Below, piece by piece: positions 55,583 to 62,083 of a stretch of DNA of 64,000 nucleotides. The DNA lies in contig PMSM01000014.1 in NCBI GenBank assembly GCA_003168335.1, positions 372,001 through 436,000 on the forward strand, in the 5' to 3' direction. The notes beneath the pieces were generated by a model. That model was not told where the DNA came from. It was given only the letters and a program-made list of their open reading frames with translations, and searched no databases. This DNA is from Blastocatellia bacterium. Lineage in GTDB: Bacteria > Acidobacteriota > Blastocatellia > Pyrinomonadales > Pyrinomonadaceae. Positions within the stretch are counted from its first letter, which is position 1, and the number at the start of each line of letters is the position of its first letter. The translations under genes and the position numbers were made by a program.

Positions 55583-55640
55583 AGAGTTCAAGCTTTTAAC
55601 TTGCTTTTAGTTCAGAGTGGCAACCGGAAGGTTGAACTCT
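55583..55640. repeat. Palindromic repeat, family F copy 2
   Basis: AGAGTTCAAGCTT at one end and GTTGAACTCT at the other, related to 9973-10047. It lies between the Rieske and cytochrome b genes, so the reading frame of the latter opens inside or right after it. Confidence 0.6.
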
Positions 55641-55657
55641 GTACGTCGTCTTACAGG

Positions 55658-56140
55658 TTACGATTTACTAACCACAACATCATCACCGCGGGTGTTGACC
55701 TTGTACTCTTCCAGCGGGCGCGGTGGCGGTCCGCCGATGTTTTTGCCACCCAGATTATACTGGCCGTTGTGACAAGCGCACCAAATCTGTTTCGTATCCG
55801 GGCGATATTGCACGATGCATTCGAGGTGGGTGCACACGGCCGAAAAAGCTTTGAACTCTCCGGTAGCCGTGCGGACAAGTATTCCCGGCTTGTTGCCGAA
55901 CTTGAAAATCTTGCCCGAGTTGATCGGGATTTCTGTCAGCTTGGCCGCAACGACCGAGTTCTCGGCCGACTCGATCACCTGGGGCGGCGACATAAACCGG
56001 AAGATCGGATAGACGATTGCACCCAGAGTCGCCACCGCGCTCGTCCCCAGCAAATAATCCAGGAAACGCCGCCGCGTGTTTGGTTGTGGATCAGGATATT
56101 CGCGATCAGCTGTAGTCATGCCCTGGGCGGTGTTCGCCAT
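55658..56140 (-). CDS. Rieske [2Fe-2S] protein of the cytochrome b complex
   Basis: 160 residues. A Tat-type leader (RRRFLDYLL, 23-31) runs into the single anchor helix (about 33-50). The Rieske motifs are C103-T-H105-L-E-C108 and C121-A-C123-H124, so the cluster ligands are C103, H105, C121 and H124, with C108-C123 as disulfide. The [11 protein letters not shown] tail is typical. ATG 56140 is used because GGAGG lies 6 nt upstream. It precedes cytochrome b and is the first gene of that complex. Confidence 0.92.
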   Translation of the reverse strand: MANTAQGMTTADREYPDPQPNTRRRFLDYLLGTSAVATLGAIVYPIFRFMSPPQVIESAENSVVAAKLTEIPINSGKIFKFGNKPGILVRTATGEFKAFSAVCTHLECIVQYRPDTKQIWCACHNGQYNLGGKNIGGPPPRPLEEYKVNTRGDDVVVSKS

Positions 56141-56232
56141 TCCCATCCTCCGACGTGGACTGCGGTAACCAAGTATCTCGCTTTCACGGACGTGCGTCAG
56201 CCGCTATTAATTTGCACTAACAGTCATAAACC

Positions 56233-56268
56233 AAACTCCAGCCGCGGTCAATACCGCAGCCGGAGTTT
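56233..56268 (-). terminator. Hairpin between barrel gene and Rieske gene
   Basis: Arms AAACTCCAGCCGCGGT (56233-56248) and ACCGCAGCCGGAGTTT (56253-56268) pair over 16 bp with two mismatches and a 4-nt loop. On the minus strand it is followed only by GGTTTATG, so it may attenuate read-through from the barrel gene instead of ending it. Confidence 0.5.
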
Positions 56269-56301
56269 GCATTGCTCAAACCTTCTCGTCGACTTCGATC
56301 C

Positions 56302-58584
56302 CTACTCTCTTCGTCCAAAATAGATCCGCAAGGACGTGTATGGCAAATGGGCGTGATAGTTCTGCGGCCTCGGACCGACCAGCGCGTTCTCGTTATAGTC
56401 GTAGTACTGGTACCCGAGATTCCAATCGATATGCCGGTTGATCTTAATCGAGAGCCGGCCTTCAGGCGATTGGTAACTCATCGGATAAGAATTGATCAGA
56501 GTCCCCGGGGTGCCGGTCGGATCCGACAGGCGGTTTCCCTGGCCGTGGTCCTGGTTGACGCGATAAGTCGCGTACAGCGACACGCGCGGACTGAGTTGGG
56601 CGACCACGTCGATGTAGAAGAAATTGTTTCTCTGAAAGTACAAGCTGTGCCCGAGCGGATGCTCTACGCTCACGGCGGGCGGGACCTGGAAGAAATAGTC
56701 GACGACGGCGTCGCTGTTCACCCAATTGTAGTTGTAGCCGGTGTTGAACGAGAGTTTGGAAGTCGGAACCCAATTAAACGAGGAAGTGAAGGTCCGCGAC
56801 TTAATGTTCACACCAAAGTCGGTCAGCGAAACACCGGCAATCTCTGAAGGATTTGCATTGTCCTTAGTGATCACCGCAAAGTTGAAATTCATCTTTCGAT
56901 TTGGGGCATACCTGCTCTTGGCGCGAATGTTCGTGTAGTTGTAATTCCCTATGCGGGTAAACACGTTGTCCGCGGTGCCGTGTTCGGCGTCGAAGAAGAT
57001 GGTCCAGTTCTTAGCCGGTCGCGCCTTGAAGCCGCCAAAGAAGGCATTGGTGTGATTTGTTTCGATCTCGTCCTTCGCGCATGTGACAGAGGGCGAAGTG
57101 CAAGCGGCAACACTCGTGAGCGGAACAGGCGCGTTGCTGTTGAGCGCAAACCCACTCAAAATTTGCTCGATGTGGCGGCTCCCGTAGCGATATCCGAAGT
57201 GAATCGAGTAGTTCTTGTTAAACTGGTAATCGCCTTCGACGGTGTCCTGATACTTGCGATACTTCGTGATCTTGCTGACGCCTAAATTGCTGAAGCTCCT
57301 GGTATCTACCAACACACCCCGCGAGACAGAGAAAAAGTCATTAAACAGGTCTGCGCCGTTGATCTCGAAGGTTTCCACGCGAAAAGTATTCGAAATTCTG
57401 AGTTTATCTGTCGCCAGAAAAGTCGCGCCAAAATCGAAGAGCGTGTTCGGTCGATTGGTATTTCCCGGGATGTTGTATTGGCCGAGAATAAGAACGTTGG
57501 GAGCTCCCAGTTGGGCTCCCGCTCCGCTGCCGATCCTGGTGGCGAAGTTCGTGCCGGTCTCGTTTTCCAAAAAAGTGAAGTTCGAGTTTGAACTGCTATG
57601 GACAATACGGGCCGTGAGGTCGAGTTTCCCGGCCACCAAACTGTGGACGCTGAACGTCGTGTAGTTAACACTCGTCCGGGTGGGTTCGCTGCGATTGAAG
57701 GTCGTGAAACTTGCAACTGCGGGATTCAGATTAACACCCAGCGTGGGGCCCAGATTAATGAAGCTATCGTCGCGGAAGCGACGGAAGCCCTGCTGGAATG
57801 AAAAGTCGATTGGCCCCACCTTGCCGTCCGCCCCAAGACGGAAGTCGTTTGACCGCGACTTCAGATTCTGCAGGAGCATGAATTCGTTTCCGCCCTGGTG
57901 GTAGGTTGTGTAAGCCGGGCCGCTGTAACGCTCGGGCGAATACCCCACGGTGAATCTGATCTTCTCGTTCTTTGGCAGGATTGTCAGATCAAAATCTCCC
58001 AACTGCGTCTGAGTGTCGAAGCCGTGCTCGCCCGTGACCGTACTCGGCGGACGATTAAAGGTGGTCGGGCTAAATATGAAATTGGGGTTCGCGATGTTAT
58101 CCAGGAAGCGAAAATACTTAAACCTCCGATAGCTGCCTTCGAACCGATACCATTTCGGCTTTTCTGCCAGAATCCGCATCTGCCCATAAGGATCGCCGCC
58201 CCAGCCCGACGAAGTTACCAGCAACGTATCAAAGAGCCCGCCCTTGCCGTCCTTTGACCGCATCAGAAAGCTGGAATCAAACAGACGCGGACCGGCCTTG
58301 TAATTCAGGTCGCTCTTGTATTTGTTGAGATCGCCGTCAACGCTGAGGCCGCGATAACCAATCTCAATACTGGAGGTGATGGTGTAGTCACCAGCGTCCT
58401 CTCCAGTTTGCGCCGAAGTGGTTTCTGCTTTCGGCTCCGCCTTTTTGGCGTCTGCTTTCTTTGGAGTCGGAGTTGGAGTTGGAGTTGGAGTTGGCTCCGC
58501 TGCAATGGCGGCACCGGCCGCCAACACCAGCACGAGCATCAATCCCGACAGAACCCGCAACATGTTTTTGACGTTGCTTTTCAT
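56302..58584 (-). CDS. MtrB/PioB-like outer-membrane beta-barrel
   Basis: A 760-residue protein with a signal peptide (about 9-28) and a PTPTPTPTPTP spacer with Lys/Ala/Glu repeats (about 30-55). A long series of amphipathic strands with aromatic girdles follows, and it ends in LRIYFGRRE. Strand-turn spacing and the YRRFKYFRFLDN and FQRNNFFYIDV stretches fit the MtrB/PioB barrel family that sheathes a decahaem cytochrome. No CXXC is seen near the mature N-terminus. The decahaem gene lies 61 bp upstream, as in mtrA/mtrB-type pairs. ATG 58584 has GAGG 9 nt upstream. The family call rests on layout and neighbour. Confidence 0.75.
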   Translation of the reverse strand: MKSNVKNMLRVLSGLMLVLVLAAGAAIAAEPTPTPTPTPTPKKADAKKAEPKAETTSAQTGEDAGDYTITSSIEIGYRGLSVDGDLNKYKSDLNYKAGPRLFDSSFLMRSKDGKGGLFDTLLVTSSGWGGDPYGQMRILAEKPKWYRFEGSYRRFKYFRFLDNIANPNFIFSPTTFNRPPSTVTGEHGFDTQTQLGDFDLTILPKNEKIRFTVGYSPERYSGPAYTTYHQGGNEFMLLQNLKSRSNDFRLGADGKVGPIDFSFQQGFRRFRDDSFINLGPTLGVNLNPAVASFTTFNRSEPTRTSVNYTTFSVHSLVAGKLDLTARIVHSSSNSNFTFLENETGTNFATRIGSGAGAQLGAPNVLILGQYNIPGNTNRPNTLFDFGATFLATDKLRISNTFRVETFEINGADLFNDFFSVSRGVLVDTRSFSNLGVSKITKYRKYQDTVEGDYQFNKNYSIHFGYRYGSRHIEQILSGFALNSNAPVPLTSVAACTSPSVTCAKDEIETNHTNAFFGGFKARPAKNWTIFFDAEHGTADNVFTRIGNYNYTNIRAKSRYAPNRKMNFNFAVITKDNANPSEIAGVSLTDFGVNIKSRTFTSSFNWVPTSKLSFNTGYNYNWVNSDAVVDYFFQVPPAVSVEHPLGHSLYFQRNNFFYIDVVAQLSPRVSLYATYRVNQDHGQGNRLSDPTGTPGTLINSYPMSYQSPEGRLSIKINRHIDWNLGYQYYDYNENALVGPRPQNYHAHLPYTSLRIYFGRRE

Positions 58585-58645
58585 ACGGTCCATCCTCTGG
58601 CTGAAATCTCGTTAAGCGCTACAAGCCATGTTCTGCCTGCTTTCG

Positions 58646-59671
58646 TCATCGGAAGAAAACGGGACTGGTACGCGATCCGTGTATCTTGATGTGACAAGCG
58701 GTGCAGTTGCCGTACTGCGCGTTTTGGTTATGCTGCGGGCCACTCGGTTCAACCGCTCCGACGCCATGGTCCACGCTGTGGCAGGTCAGACACAGTTGGT
58801 TGACCGCGGCGAATTTCAACAACCGCGGATTCGCCGAGCCGTGTGGCGTATGGCAAGCGGTGCAGCCTTCGGTCTTCACCGGAGCGTGTTCATAAGTGAA
58901 CGGGCCCTGCTTGTCCGCGTGGCACTTGATACAAGCTGCATCCCCGCCCGTTGAGAGCCTGGCTTGTTTGAGTTCGAATCCACCATGCGGATTGTGGCAA
59001 TCACTGCAACGCATGGCGCCTTCCAGAACCTTGTGATGGAAGGGCGAAGAAAATGCCGGCTTGACCTCACTGTGGCAACCCAGGCAGAGCTGAGGGTCGT
59101 TCGCCTTCAGCATTCTGATGGATGAGAAGCCCGGCTTTTCGGCATTCGCGGCCGTCACCAGTACATTCGAGTTGGCAAGATTTTTTCCGGTCGTAACGGA
59201 GTGCGGCGAGTGACAATCGGTGCAGCCGATATCATTGCGCCAGTGTTCACCACGACGGAAGTTGTTCCGCTCTTCCTTACCGGCATGGCAGCTAAGACAG
59301 GTCTCAGCCGTTTCTTTCGATGTTTTGTTCTTGAAAGAAATGATCTTGGTGGGATCGCCCTCGGCGATGTGGTTCTTTCCCGGACCATGACAAGATTCGC
59401 AGCCGGTGACCTTGCCCTTCCAACTACCAATCGTGGAAAGCTTGGCGTGCGAAGTGTGCGAGTACGCTTTGAACTGATCTTCGTGACAGTCTTTACAGGC
59501 ATCACTGCCGACATAGCCCGGATCATCAGCGTTGGCGATTACCGGCGCCGGATTCGGGTTAGTAACGGTCGGACTAACAGCCTGTGAGCTTCTGGCCGCC
59601 GTGAACCACACGACCATGCTCAATACTGACCCGCAGATGAGCAATGTCTTAATTGCTTTGGTCAGTCTCAC
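58646..59671 (-). CDS. DmsE/MtrA-like decahaem cytochrome c
   Basis: 341 residues with a signal peptide (about 7-30) and ten CXXCH motifs from CKDCH (near residue 59) to CTACH near the C-terminus. GSDACKDCHEDQ, TGCESCHGPGKNH, CTDCHSPHS and CSDCHNPHGG are the conserved blocks of the DmsE/MtrA/PioA decahaem family. In MtrAB it threads the barrel and carries electrons across the outer membrane. GTG start behind AAGGAGG. It is the first gene of the locus; a Crp-type operator lies 122 bp upstream. Confidence 0.88.
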   Translation of the reverse strand: MRLTKAIKTLLICGSVLSMVVWFTAARSSQAVSPTVTNPNPAPVIANADDPGYVGSDACKDCHEDQFKAYSHTSHAKLSTIGSWKGKVTGCESCHGPGKNHIAEGDPTKIISFKNKTSKETAETCLSCHAGKEERNNFRRGEHWRNDIGCTDCHSPHSVTTGKNLANSNVLVTAANAEKPGFSSIRMLKANDPQLCLGCHSEVKPAFSSPFHHKVLEGAMRCSDCHNPHGGFELKQARLSTGGDAACIKCHADKQGPFTYEHAPVKTEGCTACHTPHGSANPRLLKFAAVNQLCLTCHSVDHGVGAVEPSGPQHNQNAQYGNCTACHIKIHGSRTSPVFFR

Positions 59672-59792
59672 TTCGAGCCTCCTTCCAGAATGAAAGAACC
59701 AGCCTTTTCGTTTGCAGACAAAATACTTTAATTAAAAGAACTCGGGCGAGCGCTTTTGCGATATCAATGTTACGGGAACCAGAGTCAAATTA

Positions 59793-59810
59793 CTGTGACG
59801 CTGGTCACAG
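59793..59810 (-). promoter_or_regulatory. Crp/Fnr-type operator upstream of the decahaem gene
   Basis: CTGTGACGCTGGTCACAG is a perfect palindrome with the TGTGA-N6-TCACA layout of Crp sites. On the minus strand TTGACT follows after four bases and TGATAT after a further 16, a reasonable -35/-10 pair, so the site would sit about 48 bases before the start point. A Crp/Fnr-family gene ends 14 bp away. Confidence 0.7.
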
Positions 59811-59823
59811 TCCGCCAAATAAT

Positions 59824-60546
59824 CTAGGAGGACATTTGAGCCAGAGAGGCGAGCGCCGCACTGTTGCGAATGACCATGGCGCCACCATTGACGCGAATGA
59901 TCTGTTGTCGCTTGAGCGCGCTGAAAAGGCGCGTCACTGTTTCCCGTGACGAGCCGATTATTTGTGCGATCTCCTCTTGAGTCAGCAAAACTTGCACCCG
60001 TATTCCGCCAGTGGTCAACTCGCCAAAGTCACGACTCCACTTCAAAATCAAACGTGCCAGCTTCTCCGTCGCCGACTCGGACAACGCCAACAAGCGCGCA
60101 TGATCGACAAACTCGCTGAACTGCTCGCTGAAAACCTGAACCAGACCCAGGCCGAACGCTTCCTGACTGGCTATCAACTCGACCAGATTCTGCCGGGACA
60201 CAAAACTTACTCGGCCGGGCTCCAGCAATTCGGCGGTGGCTTCGTACGGGCGGCCCGTCAGCCCCGCATACAGCCCCAGCACATCCCCTGGTTTGGCGAT
60301 GCGCATAATTAGCTTTTTTCCATCAGCCGAGCAGATCGAAATCTTTGCGCTGCCCGTGCAGAGCACATACACGCCGCGGGCCACGTGGCCTTCATTAAAG
60401 AGTACTGCGCTGCGGGGATATAGTTTGCTGTAGCTTACGCGCTCAATTCCCGCGATCGCGCGGAGGGGCGAATTCGCAGGTAAGGTGCGCTCGAAAGCAT
60501 TTCCGCTGTGTCCATTGCCGACTACTGCTTTCCTCGCCCCGCGCAT
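59824..60546 (-). CDS. Crp/Fnr-family transcription regulator
   Basis: 240 residues: a cyclic-nucleotide-binding-type beta-barrel (about 30-150), a dimer helix (about 140-170) and a C-terminal winged helix with LTQEEIAQIIGSSRETVTRLFSALKR, where the recognition helix has SSRETVTR, as in Crp/Fnr proteins that read TGTGA half-sites. It has no Fnr-type cysteine set at the N-terminus (only two isolated Cys), so an oxygen-sensing [4Fe-4S] cluster is unlikely. A cAMP- or haem-dependent mechanism is open. ATG start. Its position beside the cytochrome operon suggests that it controls it. Confidence 0.88.
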   Translation of the reverse strand: MRGARKAVVGNGHSGNAFERTLPANSPLRAIAGIERVSYSKLYPRSAVLFNEGHVARGVYVLCTGSAKISICSADGKKLIMRIAKPGDVLGLYAGLTGRPYEATAELLEPGRVSFVSRQNLVELIASQEAFGLGLVQVFSEQFSEFVDHARLLALSESATEKLARLILKWSRDFGELTTGGIRVQVLLTQEEIAQIIGSSRETVTRLFSALKRQQIIRVNGGAMVIRNSAALASLAQMSS

Positions 60547-60774
60547 TTTGCTTTGTCTCCGGCTGTTGTTAGCAACCTCTTCGCTTTTTCTGCTTTCGAT
60601 CCTGGTTAAAGCTCCCGAAAATTGCCGCGGCTCGCTAAACCTAGACTACACGAGCTTGTTTGTATGTGCTGTAACCCACATACAAAGACCAGGCAAATAA
60701 AGATCAGACAAAATCATCGGTTCCTGCTTCAGCAAGTCATGTGCCGACACGGATGCGCTCTCTTTTCATTGTTT

Positions 60775-60836
60775 TGTGAAAAAAATCACCTGACTGTGGG
60801 AGTTTTCTCACAGCCCTTGCGGAACTTTACTCACAG
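60775..60836. promoter_or_regulatory. Array of Crp/Fnr-type sites in a divergent promoter region
   Basis: TGTGA-AAAAAA-TCACC (60775-60790, 9 of 10 core matches), then CTGTGGGAGTTTTCTCACAG (60794-60813, imperfect palindrome) and a second CTCACAG (60830-60836) 23 bp after the first CTCACAG. They lie in the 451-bp region between the regulator gene and the plus-strand Cys-rich gene and could serve both. I see nothing else in this gap. Confidence 0.6.
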
Positions 60837-60997
60837 ACTGCGGGACCTAACCGAACTTTTCTGCGAAAGCTTTCTCTTTTCGATCCGGCATGTGTGTTGC
60901 TTCTTCACGCAGAGGGTAAACCTAAAGCTCGCACGAACGGAGCAGCGGCTTGGCTGCTCAAAGAGAGCAGACTCAGGGAGAAGTGGAGGATCACACG

Positions 60998-61384
60998 ATG
61001 GCCAAGGATGGTCGAGACATTCTCGAAATACTCAAGGAAGAATTGGTTTTCATTGAAAAGGGCGGATATGGACGTTCTGTTCGCACGCCCTGGGTACCAA
61101 AGTCGATCTTCCAGGACTCCCTGAGTTGCCTCAACTATGGGTATCCGTATCGCGCCCATCCATGCGCTGAGTGCCGTCTACTTGATTTCGTTGGTCTGCA
61201 GGATCACTCGCAAGCTGTTCCCTGTCATTTCATCCCCCTTGATGACGAGGGAAACACGCTCGAGGAGCTTGAGTTGGAGGGCAACGAGTCGCGGACGGTA
61301 GGCACAGTCAAGAAATGGCTGCAACGTAAGATCAGCCAGATCGAAGCCGAACGTTCCAACAAGTTCTGGCAGAACGTTGACTGA
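60998..61384 (+). CDS. Cys-rich small protein of unrecognised family, copy 2
   Basis: A 128-residue paralogue of 42781-43149: DILEILKEELVFIEKGGYG, SVRTPW, DSLSCLNY, HPCAEC and VPCHFIPL are shared almost residue by residue, then a charged helix. The cysteines C...CxxC...CH suggest a structural or redox metal site. ATG 60998 has GTGGAGG upstream. It precedes hsp20 by 74 bp. The region upstream carries several Crp/Fnr-type sites, so expression may respond to the adjacent regulator. Function unknown. Confidence 0.65.
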   Translation: MAKDGRDILEILKEELVFIEKGGYGRSVRTPWVPKSIFQDSLSCLNYGYPYRAHPCAECRLLDFVGLQDHSQAVPCHFIPLDDEGNTLEELELEGNESRTVGTVKKWLQRKISQIEAERSNKFWQNVD

Positions 61385-61458
61385 AAGGCGCATGGACGGG
61401 CGCACCTTAAGAGCAAGGGGTTTGATTCGGGGCGGAGTATATGAAAGGAGAAGTGATC

Positions 61459-61944
61459 ATGAATACCGGAAACTTTTTGACTCCCGTCAAGGACTTTATG
61501 TCCATGGACCCGTTCCGTCTTTTCCCAAATCGCATGGAGCGTCTGTTTACAGAAGAGCCACTGGCCATGCTTCGGATGATGTTGCCGATCGAAGAGAATT
61601 ACTGGCCGCTAAAGGCATGGACGCCCGCTTGCGACATCTTCGAAACCGACAAGGAACTCGTGATCAAATTCGAGCTGCCCGAGGTCAGGAAGGAAGACGT
61701 CGAAGTTAAGATCGAGCAGAACGTGCTCACCTTGCGTGGCGAACGGAAATTTGAAGAGAAAAATGATCGCGAGAATTATCACCGCATCGAGCGGCGTTAT
61801 GGCGAGTTCATGCGCAGTTTCAACGTTCCCCTGTACGTCGATGCTGCGAAGATCAACGCCGAGTTCAAGGACGGCGTGCTCAACGTAACGCTACCGAAAA
61901 GCAAGGAAGCGAGACCTAAGCAAATCAACGTGAAGGTCAACTGA
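61459..61944 (+). CDS. Small heat-shock protein (Hsp20 family)
   Basis: 161 residues with an alpha-crystallin domain (about 55-155): ACDIFETDKELVIKFELPEV, VLTLRGERK, the Arg/Tyr-rich YHRIERRYGEFMRSFNVP and a KDGVLNVTLPK strand. ATP-independent holdase. It lacks a C-terminal I-x-I motif of the standard form (IKNVKV-like tail instead). ATG 61459 with AAAGGAG upstream is chosen; the frame opens at 61441. A strong terminator follows. Confidence 0.92.
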   Translation: MNTGNFLTPVKDFMSMDPFRLFPNRMERLFTEEPLAMLRMMLPIEENYWPLKAWTPACDIFETDKELVIKFELPEVRKEDVEVKIEQNVLTLRGERKFEEKNDRENYHRIERRYGEFMRSFNVPLYVDAAKINAEFKDGVLNVTLPKSKEARPKQINVKVN

Positions 61945-61984
61945 CGCATCCACCACGTGTCAGAGATTTAAGCTTCCTTGTGTG

Positions 61985-62027
61985 CGCCGCAGGCGGTTCA
62001 ATGGGAGGGGCCGCCTGCGGCGGTTTT
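61985..62027 (+). terminator. Rho-independent terminator after hsp20
   Basis: Perfect 12-bp arms CGCCGCAGGCGG (61985-61996) and CCGCCTGCGGCG (62011-62022), with a 14-base loop, followed by GTTTT. It lies 41 bp after the hsp20 stop and before nifJ. Confidence 0.75.
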
Positions 62028-62083
62028 ATGAATACGGTTTCTTGGAGTTACGAGATCGAACCGGTAGGAGACAACTGGGAAAC

